From CAIZGX01 sp044239865 (lineage in GTDB: Bacteria > Bacteroidota > Bacteroidia > Flavobacteriales_D > Sanyastnellaceae), in assembly GCA_044239865.1 (NCBI GenBank), contig JBIIAO010000003.1, positions 385,819 to 449,818 on the forward strand: a DNA stretch of 64,000 nucleotides, read 5' to 3'. The translations under genes and the position numbers were made by a program. Positions 42,808-51,505 of the stretch are shown piece by piece. The notes under the pieces were generated by a model. It was not told where the DNA came from. It worked only from the letters and a program-made list of their open reading frames with translations, and did no database searches. Position 1 is the stretch's first letter. Each line of letters opens with the position of its first letter.

Positions 42808-43349
42808 GATTCAACGTTTTGTGTTTCTGGTTCTCCTTTGATGCGTTTCAATGCAAGCTCTTTAGCGAAGTCTACAAATACTTTATAAGCTTGCGTAAAG
42901 GTAAAACGGTCTTCGAAAGTTTTGTAAATAATATTTCTTCGAGCCATACCATTTAACAATGTTCTTCTGCTTTCATTGTCGCGCAAAGTCTTGTTGCTTT
43001 CAATAAGATCAATGAATGAGCTATTCAAAAAATAGTTGTCAATCTCTTCAAAGGTGAATTCATTGAAGTCAAAAGACTCAATGAAATTGCGTCCGTCGCG
43101 ATCTAATTCATAGCTTAAGATTGCAATAAAAATACTTACATCGCGCGAGAAATTCTCTTGCGTGTCTTTGCTCAATAGGTAAGAGAATTCTGGCTTCATG
43201 ATTAATTCAAGATCGAAAGAAATCTTGAAAAATTCAATGTAAAACGATTCGTTTTCTTTCAAGCTGTTGAAATGCTCTTCATTGTTCAACAAGAACTTAC
43301 CACTCATGAGTTCTTCAACAATTTGTCTATGGTGCGCAGGATATACCAT
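42804..43349 (-). CDS. MksE-like (kite/MukE-type) subunit of an SMC complex
   Basis: 181 aa cytoplasmic helical protein. Size, operon place and the N-terminus AHHRQIVEELMSGKFLLNNEE, which resembles the MksE start (a short helix, 'L-x-S-G-K-F', then a variable loop), support the call. The C-terminal half (RRTLLNGMARRNIIYKTFED) fits a second winged-helix. MukE/MksE bridges kleisin and DNA in MukBEF-type complexes. It begins one base after the kleisin stop (TAACATG) and ends in an ATGA overlap with the exported protein gene. Confidence 0.65.
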   Translation of the reverse strand: MVYPAHHRQIVEELMSGKFLLNNEEHFNSLKENESFYIEFFKISFDLELIMKPEFSYLLSKDTQENFSRDVSIFIAILSYELDRDGRNFIESFDFNEFTFEEIDNYFLNSSFIDLIESNKTLRDNESRRTLLNGMARRNIIYKTFEDRFTFTQAYKVFVDFAKELALKRIKGEPETQNVES

Positions 43350-43350
43350 G

Positions 43351-44547
43351 TTATAATTTTATTGCGGGTTCAATTTTTAATTTAGGCACATCGAGAATCG
43401 ATGTTGTCGTTTCAATGGAAACGCGATCGCTTTTCTTCGAGTAATCGATTTGAAGTTCTTCGTCGAATAACAGTCCGGTTACTGCAAAGAACTTGTCAGT
43501 TTCAATTTGATCGAAATCTTTTTTCAATGCTTTGAAGCACCAGCCGAAGAAATCGTTCACAGGCATACTGGCAGCAAGCTTTTCTTTGAATAATGTTCGG
43601 TCGAAAATCCAGCGGTCGAAATCGGCTTCTGAATTTTCAACGATAACAGGCGCTTCAATCTGAAACTGCTCGAAGAATTCACGCACTTTGAAGTACATGT
43701 CTTTAGCATAAACCATTGTGCGCGTTCCTTTCAATAAAGGTGGTGTTTCCACTTTGTATGGATTGCGAAGGAATTCGATAAATCCGGTTAGAATTAAAGA
43801 TTCCGTGCGAATGCGTTCAAGAAGTGGAATCAATTCATTGGTTAGAATTTTCGATTGCTTCAACAAATCTTGGTTGGTTTGAATGAGTTGCGTGTAAAGC
43901 TTCTCATATTCACTTCGCGTAGTTTCGTCGGAATAATCGAGGCGCTTACGGTTCGCGTATTCGCACACTTCAACCAATTTGCTCGTTACCGATTCGCTGT
44001 GATTCACATCGAGAATTCGGTTCAAAGGAAGAATGTAGTATTCAATCCAGAAGGAAGCCTTGTGAACCTTTTCGCGGTATTGAACGCGGTCAATGTTCGA
44101 TTTCAAATCGCGTGTTTCAGCCAATAATCTGAAGGCATTCCGTTCAACCAAATCAACGAATTCACGCACTTGACCGGAAAGATTTTTAATTCTTTCTTGA
44201 AGAATGTCGCGATCGGAATGTTCGCTTTTGCGAATCTTCATGAACAATTCAGAAATTGCTCCTTTGTATTTTTCAATGGTTTCTGGAAGAAGCGGTTTGA
44301 ATTCAAACAACAAAAATTCCATTAACTTGAAATACACATCGCGCATTTCGAAATCACTTCCAATCGAACGAACAACACGGTATTCACGCAAGCGACTTTT
44401 CATTTGCGCACCATGCTTGTGACAAATCATATCGAACACTTCTTTCGTAATGAGCCCGTCTTGTTGCTGGTATTCAAACAAGTCGCGCACCACATCGAAG
44501 TAGGTGTTCAGGAAGTTGAGTATGGTCCGAGGTTCGGCTTTAATCAT
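43351..44547 (-). CDS. MksF/JetA-like kleisin subunit of an SMC complex
   Basis: 398 aa from the ATG at 44547, which forms an ATGA overlap with the 35-aa micro-ORF; an earlier frame start at 44574 is rejected for that reason. The N-terminus (AEPRTILNFLNTYFDVVRDL, then KEVFDMICHKHGAQMKSRLR) looks like a winged-helix domain. The middle is a long all-helical section (ERIKNLSGQVREFVDLVERN; LYTQLIQTNQDLLKQSKILT) as in MukF/MksF four-helix bundles, and the C-terminus is mixed. The kleisin would close the SMC ring. Assignment is by size, predicted structure and gene neighbours rather than by a catalytic motif. Confidence 0.6.
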   Translation of the reverse strand: MIKAEPRTILNFLNTYFDVVRDLFEYQQQDGLITKEVFDMICHKHGAQMKSRLREYRVVRSIGSDFEMRDVYFKLMEFLLFEFKPLLPETIEKYKGAISELFMKIRKSEHSDRDILQERIKNLSGQVREFVDLVERNAFRLLAETRDLKSNIDRVQYREKVHKASFWIEYYILPLNRILDVNHSESVTSKLVEVCEYANRKRLDYSDETTRSEYEKLYTQLIQTNQDLLKQSKILTNELIPLLERIRTESLILTGFIEFLRNPYKVETPPLLKGTRTMVYAKDMYFKVREFFEQFQIEAPVIVENSEADFDRWIFDRTLFKEKLAASMPVNDFFGWCFKALKKDFDQIETDKFFAVTGLLFDEELQIDYSKKSDRVSIETTTSILDVPKLKIEPAIKL

Positions 44548-44651
44548 TTTTCTTCTGATTCTAAATGGTAGCAAACTTTTACTTCTTCAATTTCTTGAAT
44601 GTCGGAAGGGTATAGGTTTGCGAAGTCTGGGGCTGTTAAAAATGTTGACAT
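44544..44651 (-). CDS. 35-aa micro-ORF inside the Mks-like operon
   Basis: Hidden between the SMC and kleisin genes. Reads MSTFLTAPDFANLYPSDIQE, then IEEVKVCYHLESEEK, stop TGA. Its ATG shares a base with the SMC stop (TAATG) and its stop overlaps the kleisin ATG by four bases (ATGA). It therefore exactly fills the gap and keeps ribosomes moving from one gene to the next. The peptide is acidic and soluble, with no membrane segment. It could be a small subunit, a regulator or only a translational relay. Confidence 0.6.
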   Translation of the reverse strand: MSTFLTAPDFANLYPSDIQEIEEVKVCYHLESEEK

Positions 44652-47314
44652 TAGTTTTCTGATATTTTTAGGTCTTCACGACGCACAGCGTGCTGCTTGT
44701 CGTTCAAATTAATTTTTCCTTTCGAACGGAAGATGAAGTAGTACTTCGAGAATCCGTCGTAAGGCTGCGGTGCAGCGAAGATGGGTAAGAAGTTATGCTC
44801 TTTACAGAACTGAACCAATTGCGGACGGTTGTGCTCGTCAATGGTTCCAATCTCATCAATGAACAACGCAATTTTATTTTCAGGTGCAGACACAGCCAAG
44901 CGGTTAATGATTGCCATAACAATAACAAGACGAATCATACGGTCTGTTCCATCTGACTCTACTTGCTCTTTCAAGTCAACTCGCTTCAACTTCCCTTTCA
45001 CGTCGAGGTGAAGTTCTATGTCGAAAAGATCTTCGAATTCAATGGTTTTTCCAGCGTCCAAATATTGATTCAAAATTTTCAAATCTTCACCTTGTTCAAA
45101 CTCGAAAGCCAATTGAGAGTTCAAATTTTCGATGGAAGCAATTCTTTCTAAATCGAATAACACGCGTTTGTTGTCTACCAATTCAATGCGAAGAGATTCA
45201 ATGTTTGAGATTCTGGTTTTAGCCAAGCTCTCGTTGAAGCGGTTGTATACGAATGTTTTGAATTCTTCGTAACGTTTGCGCAAGGTGAAAGCAGGGTTCG
45301 CGAACTGCGTTGAAATACTTCCCAAAAGTCCATCGATACTTTTTACTTTATCGTTGATACACGCGATTTCATCTTCCAAATATTTGATGAATTCTTCTTC
45401 GTCTGCCATTGCAGAATTTGTTTTGAAACGCAAGTGGTCGAACATTCGGTCTTTGTTGCCTTTCAACGTATCGCGATCGGTGTTCGAGATTTTGATTTTG
45501 CCGTAAATTTCGTCGAGAGATTCGGTTGTGTCGAATTCTGTTGGAATAATTCCGAAGGTTTCAATTTCTGCTTTGCGACGTTTCAATTCAATTATGCGCT
45601 CTTCACTTCTGCGCGTTTCTTCACGCAGAGATTCGAGTAAAAGTGTTTTGTCGGAAAGCTCTTTTTTCAATTTGCTCAAGTCACCTTCACACTTTTCTTT
45701 TTCGGCCTTCATTGTGCGCAGTTCTTTTCCTGCAGCGTCAGCTTCTTTTTCAAGTTTCGGTTTATTCTTCAGCTTGTTCAATTTCGCTTTCACTTCTTCA
45801 ATGTCGGTATGAATGACATCGAGTTCTTTTTGCGCCTTGTCGAAATTCAACGCAACAGCCCAAAGTTTTTCGAGTTCGGCTTTTTCACGCTTCAATTCTT
45901 GAAGTTCTTCTTTCAAAGACTTCACCGAAGGAATGTCGGCAAGAACTAAATCTTTTGGTAATGTAATTTCTCCATCGAAGATGCTCAGAGTAGTTCCAGC
46001 CTTGGTAATTTTTTTCTTCACCAATTTACTTGGCAACGCCGCGAATTCTTGAGAGAACACGGTGTTCAGGATTTTACGAATGTCATCCTTCGCTGTAATC
46101 TTATGAATTAACTGATCGTCGTAATTTTTAATTTGTGCTTCAAGCTTTCCGCAAGTCACGTCAATCTTCTGAAGCTTCACCTCCAAGTTTTTCGAATCTA
46201 ATTTTTGATTCTCAACCATGGTAATACGCACTTCCGATTCACGGCGTTTTGCATCTAGATTCAACAAAGATTCTTCCAGGAATTTCTTTCCTTCGAAAGA
46301 AGCAATTTCATCTAATTGAGTTTGAAGGTTGATGAATGTTTTTTCTTGGATCTCAACTTCTAATTCACGCTTTCCCAATTCACGATTTAAATCTTCTTGT
46401 TTTGGTTTTAGCTTTTCATTTAGATTCAGAAGTGTTGTTTGATACTGCTTCTCTTTTTCTAAACGAGAACTGTCGAGTTCATTAATAACACCGTTGTATT
46501 GTTTGTCGAAAGCATACACCAAATCGCTGACAATGCGTGTTTTTGCTTTGAACAAATTCACAACTTCACGGAATTCTTCAAACTCTTTTTGAATGCTTTT
46601 TACGGTACGGATTTCTTCGTTAATGCGAAGCAAATCGTTGATGTCTTTTTTGTTTTTCTGCGAGAAACTAAGTCCCTCGTTCTCTCGATTGTCGGCAACA
46701 ATTAAACTCTCTTTTAAAGTTTTGTTCGTGATTAACTTCGAGTTAATCAAATAGCGGTAAACCTTCGAGAAGTTATTAGAAAGCCCATCTGTGCGAACGC
46801 TGTCTTCCAGCCAAATAGCGGCGTCGTTTTTTCTTCCTCGAGAGTAAACTGTGTTGAAGACCTCTGTTTTGCTTTTGAAAAGGTATAACTCAACACCAGC
46901 TGTTTTCAATTCATCTTGAACTTCGTCCCACTTACGAATGCGTTGGTGCGCACCTTCTTTTTTGAAGAAGTTTTCTGAATTGTATTCTCCAGAAAACCGG
47001 AAGTATTCCAACTCGCCATCGCTGTCGCGCTTTACAAGTATGCAATAGCTTGAATTGTTCTTCTTGATTTCGAAAATAATGTAACTCTGGTTGTGAGTAG
47101 GGAAGTAGTGATGAATGGTTTCCTTGTCTCCACGGCGCTGTCCGGAAAAGGACATCTTCGATCCATCTACAATGAACAAGAAGTTCAAGGTATAAATAAG
47201 GGTTGACTTACCAACGTTGTTAGGCCCTACCAATTGCAACGAATCGCAATCGTCTAAACGCATTTCTGCGTTCACATAGGTGCTGGTGTTTATCCCAATA
47301 ATTCGGGTTATCAT
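44651..47314 (-). CDS. SMC-like ATPase of an MksB/JetC type complex
   Basis: 887 aa. Walker A GPNNVGKST at residues 30-38. Long coiled coils at about 235-415 and 470-640 flank a short non-coil centre (KITKAGTTLSIFDGEITLPK) that could be a hinge. The C-terminal head has an ABC-signature-like ESDGTDRMIRL (about 786-796) and Walker B ALFIDEIGTIDEHNR with Asp-Glu at 820-821. Shorter than canonical SMC (about 1180 aa), in the range of MksB. Likely loads on DNA with the kleisin and MksE encoded downstream. Not SbcC or RecN: no zinc hook and no partner nuclease gene. Confidence 0.75.
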   Translation of the reverse strand: MITRIIGINTSTYVNAEMRLDDCDSLQLVGPNNVGKSTLIYTLNFLFIVDGSKMSFSGQRRGDKETIHHYFPTHNQSYIIFEIKKNNSSYCILVKRDSDGELEYFRFSGEYNSENFFKKEGAHQRIRKWDEVQDELKTAGVELYLFKSKTEVFNTVYSRGRKNDAAIWLEDSVRTDGLSNNFSKVYRYLINSKLITNKTLKESLIVADNRENEGLSFSQKNKKDINDLLRINEEIRTVKSIQKEFEEFREVVNLFKAKTRIVSDLVYAFDKQYNGVINELDSSRLEKEKQYQTTLLNLNEKLKPKQEDLNRELGKRELEVEIQEKTFINLQTQLDEIASFEGKKFLEESLLNLDAKRRESEVRITMVENQKLDSKNLEVKLQKIDVTCGKLEAQIKNYDDQLIHKITAKDDIRKILNTVFSQEFAALPSKLVKKKITKAGTTLSIFDGEITLPKDLVLADIPSVKSLKEELQELKREKAELEKLWAVALNFDKAQKELDVIHTDIEEVKAKLNKLKNKPKLEKEADAAGKELRTMKAEKEKCEGDLSKLKKELSDKTLLLESLREETRRSEERIIELKRRKAEIETFGIIPTEFDTTESLDEIYGKIKISNTDRDTLKGNKDRMFDHLRFKTNSAMADEEEFIKYLEDEIACINDKVKSIDGLLGSISTQFANPAFTLRKRYEEFKTFVYNRFNESLAKTRISNIESLRIELVDNKRVLFDLERIASIENLNSQLAFEFEQGEDLKILNQYLDAGKTIEFEDLFDIELHLDVKGKLKRVDLKEQVESDGTDRMIRLVIVMAIINRLAVSAPENKIALFIDEIGTIDEHNRPQLVQFCKEHNFLPIFAAPQPYDGFSKYYFIFRSKGKINLNDKQHAVRREDLKISEN

Positions 47315-47363
47315 ACAAAAAAGTTTAGGTCATGTGTTGTGCGACAAATGCGCACCTAACACA

Positions 47364-47371
47364 CAAATCTA
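47364..47371 (-). promoter_or_regulatory. -7 element TAGATTTG of the Mks-like operon
   Basis: Perfect TAnnTTTG on the minus strand, giving a leader of about 43 bases before the ATG at 47314. It makes the six genes a unit separate from tadA. Confidence 0.5.
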
Positions 47372-47429
47372 AACGGCTTGCGTCGCTTCGAAAAGGAATG
47401 TTAATAAATGTGGAAAAGTAAGGCTTGGA

Positions 47430-47885
47430 CTAGTTGCGCTTGCTCTGGAAGAACTCTTTCAGAATGGTGGAGCAGTCTTCTTCCAATACGCCTCCAATCC
47501 ATTCAGTTTTAGGGTGTAGCAGTTTTCTGTCTTCGGTTTGAAAGATTGAAAATCCTCTCTTTGTGTCGAATGCACCGAAGACTATTCGGCCAATACGCGT
47601 GTTGTAGGCAGCACCTCCGCACATGACACAGGGTTCTAGTGTTACATACAAGGTACATTTATCCAAAGACTTACCACTCAGATACTCCGAAGCGGCTGTA
47701 AAGGCCTGCATTTCGGCATGGGCGGTGAAGTCATGAAGTCTTTCTACAAGATTGTGTCCGCGAGCAATAATGCGGTCATCTGCCACAATAACGCACCCAA
47801 CAGGAACTTCATCTTGTTCAGCAGCATAAATGGCCTCTTTGATGGCCTGTTTCATGTAAAATTCGTCTTTATTCTCGTCGTTCAA
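47430..47885 (-). CDS. tadA: tRNA-specific adenosine deaminase / nucleoside deaminase
   Basis: 151 aa. Deaminates A34 to inosine in tRNA-Arg(ACG) (family role); other substrates are possible. Zinc site: TAHAEMQAF (His and catalytic Glu) and TLEPCVMCGGAAYN (two Cys). The start is a TTG at 47885, chosen because DEFYMKQAI matches family N-termini; an ATG at 47855 is the alternative. The 5' end overlaps the glycosyltransferase stop by 17 bases. Confidence 0.92.
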   Translation of the reverse strand: MNDENKDEFYMKQAIKEAIYAAEQDEVPVGCVIVADDRIIARGHNLVERLHDFTAHAEMQAFTAASEYLSGKSLDKCTLYVTLEPCVMCGGAAYNTRIGRIVFGAFDTKRGFSIFQTEDRKLLHPKTEWIGGVLEEDCSTILKEFFQSKRN

Positions 47886-48903
47886 AATCAGAATTGTCGT
47901 TTAAGTATTTCACGAAATCTTTTGTGGAGATTTCATGATCGTTTGAGGTTGGGAAGTTAAATTGCTCTCCCCAATATTTAGCTAAGTATTCTTGCTCGAA
48001 TTGGCCAGAAGTAGGAACTAGCAGCGCCTTCTTTCCAATGGCAGCTAGTTCCATTAGAGTGCTATATCCCGATCTACATACGATATGTGAAGACTCGTTC
48101 ATGAGTTGTTCCAATTCAGAACTGTTACAATAACCTAATGCTTTCACTAATTTGGAATGTGGCAACGGTTTGCTTTCGCCAGTAACTATAATAGGGAATC
48201 CGAGTTGAACAGCTTCTTCAATGATGTCTTTAGCGAAGCGTGATCGCTGTGGTTCGGGGCCAGAAAGAATAACAAGCAATTGCTTTTTTAACGGCGTCTG
48301 AATGGGTTTAATCTGACTGAGGGGTCCAATGAACGAGGCTTTGGCACTTGCTTTTACGCTGCTCAGTTTGCCGCTTAGTTTTGGAGTATTCTCGAAATCT
48401 GGGATTTCAATTTTATTAAATTTTTTCAAGTTTCTGTTCAAGACCCATTGTGGCAGGGTTAAAAGGAGGCGAGGGCCTGGCAAAGAAAGTTGGTGCGTTA
48501 GCAGGACCGAATGAACGTTCGGGTGGTAAAATCCGTAGCGATTGTCGGAATAAATAAAATCGTAAGTATTGGATTCAAGATGTCCTTCCAACCAGCGTTT
48601 TTCTTTTTTCCAATTCGCTCGAAACTCGAAAACACGCAGGCCAAGTTTGAAAAACAGACCTTTTCCACTTTCAATTTGAATGTGATTATTTGGAAGTGTA
48701 ACGTAAAGTTGAATTTCAGGAAATTTGTTTCTGAAAAACGACTCTTGGTTTTCGGAACATGCTATTTCAACAGAGTTTCCTTCAGCAATGAACTGCGAGA
48801 TGCGCTCGCTGAGACGAGTCATATGCCCGTAGCCCCAATCGAGCGCTGCGAAAAGTATTTTTTTTGAAGTATTCAGTTTATGGACGTTGAATTCTAATCT
48901 CAC
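47869..48903 (-). CDS. GT-B glycosyltransferase, MurG-like
   Basis: 344 aa from a GTG at 48903; an ATG at 48996 would overlap the PDZ gene by 119 bases and adds residues with no family character. The Rossmann-like N-domain starts SKKILFAALDWGYGHMTRLS, with the Gly-x-Gly-His loop seen in MurG/UDP-glycosyltransferases. The C-domain has VILSGPEPQRSRF and a donor-sugar loop HIVCRSGYSTLMELAAIGKKALLVP. Likely uses a nucleotide sugar to build an envelope glycan; substrate unknown. No membrane helices. Confidence 0.75.
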   Translation of the reverse strand: MRLEFNVHKLNTSKKILFAALDWGYGHMTRLSERISQFIAEGNSVEIACSENQESFFRNKFPEIQLYVTLPNNHIQIESGKGLFFKLGLRVFEFRANWKKEKRWLEGHLESNTYDFIYSDNRYGFYHPNVHSVLLTHQLSLPGPRLLLTLPQWVLNRNLKKFNKIEIPDFENTPKLSGKLSSVKASAKASFIGPLSQIKPIQTPLKKQLLVILSGPEPQRSRFAKDIIEEAVQLGFPIIVTGESKPLPHSKLVKALGYCNSSELEQLMNESSHIVCRSGYSTLMELAAIGKKALLVPTSGQFEQEYLAKYWGEQFNFPTSNDHEISTKDFVKYLNDNSDFERRE

Positions 48904-49498
48904 GTTGCATGTTGTTTCCTCCTTGGGTAGGAATAAAATAGCCGGATACTTTTTTCTTTTTTCCGTTTCGAAGAAACGTAATATTCGCTTCGTCACCTAC
49001 AGCATATTGCTTCAATGTACCCACCAATACTTCAAAATCGTTAACTTCAATTTTGTTCAATTCAATCAGAATGTCACCTGTCTGTAACCCGAGAGCAGCG
49101 CCCAAACTTATTGGAGAAACTGTTTCAATCATAACGCCTTTTCCTTTGAAACTTTGAGCAGGAGATATTCCAATTTTAGCGCTGTTATCAGGAGCTCCAA
49201 AACCGAAGGGCATTTCATTCGGCATAGCGAATACCATTCCTTGTGGCATTTGAAGATTGTTGTCGAAGCTTAAATTGAATGAAGAGTCCATGATAGATAA
49301 ATCGATATCTGGAAATTGTTTGAGAATGTCTTTCATGTTACCCATTTGATCTCCTTCGAAATTGAAAATAAGAGTATCGATCTGACCTGTGCTTGAAGTG
49401 TCAATTTTAATAATGGTGACATGATTTTTCTTTTGCACCTGAGCGAAAGAAAGCACGCTAATGAAGCAAAGGGTTAAAAGTGAAAAAAATATTTTCAT
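48878..49498 (-). CDS. Exported PDZ-domain protein
   Basis: 206 aa. Signal peptide MKIFFSLLTLCFISVLSFAQ; start at ATG 49498 rather than the TTG at 49519. Residues about 105-190 form one PDZ domain (AKIGISPAQSFKGKGVMIET, LGAALGLQTGDILIELNKIE, then VGTLKQYAVGDEANITFLRN). No protease domain. A periplasmic adaptor is likely; Met-rich stretches in the centre (MPQGMVFAMPNEMPFG) are unusual. Confidence 0.82.
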   Translation of the reverse strand: MKIFFSLLTLCFISVLSFAQVQKKNHVTIIKIDTSSTGQIDTLIFNFEGDQMGNMKDILKQFPDIDLSIMDSSFNLSFDNNLQMPQGMVFAMPNEMPFGFGAPDNSAKIGISPAQSFKGKGVMIETVSPISLGAALGLQTGDILIELNKIEVNDFEVLVGTLKQYAVGDEANITFLRNGKKKKVSGYFIPTQGGNNMQREIRIQRP

Positions 49499-49521
49499 GG
49501 TTTTATTATTTGATTTCAAAA

Positions 49522-51411
49522 TTAAAATGAAATTTCAATCAAAGTAAATCCTTTTGATGGAATGGAGAGTGTTTTTTTCCAAGAAACGGATTCTTCAGTT
49601 AAAATGTTTTTTCCAGTATTCAAATTAAGGGTAACTTCTTTCAGAGATTCCATGGGGAAGTCAAATGTCTTTTCATTCAAATTGTAAAGGCACAAAAGTG
49701 TCTTTTTACCATCAGCTGATTTTCGAGCATAGGCATACGTATTGTCGTTCGGAACGAATTGGGTGAGTTTGCTTGTTGCGAGCCATTCGTTTTTCTTTCG
49801 GTAATTCAACAAGGATTGAAGGAAGTTGAATGCTTCGTTTTGAATTTCAGTTCTGCCTTTCTTTTCAAACGCATTTACTTTATGGTCAGGCCATCCGCCA
49901 GGAAATTCTTCGCGGACATGGGCGTCGGGATCGCAAAAACCGGTCATAAGAATTTCCGTTCCATAGTAAATGCACGGAATGCCACGAAGCGTTAGCAACA
50001 TAGCATGAGCCATTTTCCATTTTTCGATATCTTTATTGAGAAGGGAATAGATGCGCGCTAAATCATGGTTGTCTAAAAACGTTACAAGATTTTCCGGATG
50101 AGCATAAAGATGATCATGCGCCAAGTCTAGTTCTATTCTACGCAGTCCTTCTTCCCAACCAAAAGGTTCAACGAGCCCTTTGGTCATGGCGAAATACAAT
50201 TGGAAGTCGGTTACCCCGTCTAACTTCGAATCGAAACTCTGTCCAACTTTTTTCCCTTCGGGAAACCAAGACTGAACAGCAGAACCCTGCACCCAAGTCT
50301 CTCCGAACAGGAAGAGATTGGGATATTCTTCCTTCAATGAAGCATTCAACTTCGACATAAATAATTGGTCAGGGTAGCTGTAGGTATCAATTCGAAACGC
50401 ATCGATGTTTCCCATTTCAACCCACCATATAGAATTTTGAATGAGATATTTCGAAAGGTGATCGTCTTGTTGATTTAAGTCAGGCATGTGGGTGTCGAAC
50501 CAACCGTTTGCCATTAAGTTTTTGTCGTATTCACTGGCGTAGGGATCCATCATGGTTTCCGCGCGATAGTTTGTTTTTGTGTAGGTTGGAAACCAATGAA
50601 ACCAATTACTGTCGGGCATTTCGCGGAAAAGTTGATGTTGATCTCCCCAGTGATTGTAGACCACGTCCCAAACATGCTTCATCTCTTTTTTCTTCATGCT
50701 TGACGTTAGTTTATTTAACTCTTCAAGCGTTCCAATTCGCGGGTCTATTAAATAGGAGTCGGTTTCTGCATAACCGTGATACGAATCTCTCTTCTCGTTG
50801 TTTTCAACCATGGGGTTTATCCAAAGAGCTGTAAATCCTAGGCCAGAGATATAGTCGAGGTGGTCGCAAATCCCTTGAATGTCGCCGCCACGACGACCTT
50901 TTAGTTCATTTCTGTGAGCACCTTGAAAGTAGTTAGGTACGGAGTCGTTCTTCAAATTACCATTGGCAAATCGATCGGGGAAGACCATGTATATTGCATC
51001 GGCTTGCGAGAGGCCCAGGGGCTGAGCTGATCGGGGCGTTATGGAATAAGGAATCATTGAGCTTGCTGATGATCCCGCGGCATTTACAATGAAAAAAATA
51101 TTGTTGTCTCGGGGTTGATTTATAATCTTCAGACTTACATAATAATAGTTGTTCAGTTTTGACTTTTCAACTTTTATCAATGAAACGTATTTTTCACTTT
51201 CAGGATGCATTGAAATACTCAAATCATTCGAATCTTCGCAGTAAAATAACAGTTCAACGTCACTGTTATTCAAGCCACTGAACCAATTGGGAGGATCTAT
51301 TCGCTGAATGTTAGGAGAGTTAGTTTTTTCAAAGAAATTATCAGTCTGTCCAAAGGCAAAACAGGACATGAACATTAGCATTGTGGAAAAGTATACGGAA
51401 CTTTTTTTCAT
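49522..51411 (-). CDS. GH13 alpha-amylase/neopullulanase, SusA-like
   Basis: 629 aa exported enzyme. Signal peptide (STMLMFMSCFAFGQ). Residues about 25-120 form the N-terminal beta domain of cyclomaltodextrinases (IDPPNWFSGLNNSDVELLFY), followed by the amylase barrel: region I DVVYNHWGD, nucleophile Asp in IDAFRIDTYSYPD, acid Glu in LFGETWVQG and Asp in FLDNHDLAR. A C-terminal beta domain ends ILIEISF-like. Resembles SusA of the starch utilisation system; acts on maltodextrins in the periplasm. Divergent from the carbohydrate-binding T9SS gene, which suggests a shared alpha-glucan role. No SusC/SusD genes are in the window. Confidence 0.92.
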   Translation of the reverse strand: MKKSSVYFSTMLMFMSCFAFGQTDNFFEKTNSPNIQRIDPPNWFSGLNNSDVELLFYCEDSNDLSISMHPESEKYVSLIKVEKSKLNNYYYVSLKIINQPRDNNIFFIVNAAGSSASSMIPYSITPRSAQPLGLSQADAIYMVFPDRFANGNLKNDSVPNYFQGAHRNELKGRRGGDIQGICDHLDYISGLGFTALWINPMVENNEKRDSYHGYAETDSYLIDPRIGTLEELNKLTSSMKKKEMKHVWDVVYNHWGDQHQLFREMPDSNWFHWFPTYTKTNYRAETMMDPYASEYDKNLMANGWFDTHMPDLNQQDDHLSKYLIQNSIWWVEMGNIDAFRIDTYSYPDQLFMSKLNASLKEEYPNLFLFGETWVQGSAVQSWFPEGKKVGQSFDSKLDGVTDFQLYFAMTKGLVEPFGWEEGLRRIELDLAHDHLYAHPENLVTFLDNHDLARIYSLLNKDIEKWKMAHAMLLTLRGIPCIYYGTEILMTGFCDPDAHVREEFPGGWPDHKVNAFEKKGRTEIQNEAFNFLQSLLNYRKKNEWLATSKLTQFVPNDNTYAYARKSADGKKTLLCLYNLNEKTFDFPMESLKEVTLNLNTGKNILTEESVSWKKTLSIPSKGFTLIEISF

Positions 51412-51450
51412 GATTTACGTCTTAGGGGAGTGTGCATCACTTTTTCGATA

Positions 51451-51458
51451 TATATTTG
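51451..51458 (+). promoter_or_regulatory. -7 element TATATTTG of the carbohydrate-binding T9SS gene
   Basis: Perfect consensus, with a leader of about 45 bases to the ATG at 51506. Confidence 0.6.
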
Positions 51459-51505
51459 GAAAGTGTTAAAAGTACACGAACTACAGTAATTTAATTTAAA
51501 AACCT

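Noticed and set aside
45276..45812. Plus-strand frames antisense to the SMC gene
   Set aside because: They are open by composition of the coiled-coil codons, with no start signals or recognisable domains.
44651..47314. SbcC or RecN identity for the coiled-coil ATPase
   Set aside because: No CxxC zinc hook in the centre, no SbcD partner; neighbours fit kleisin and MksE.
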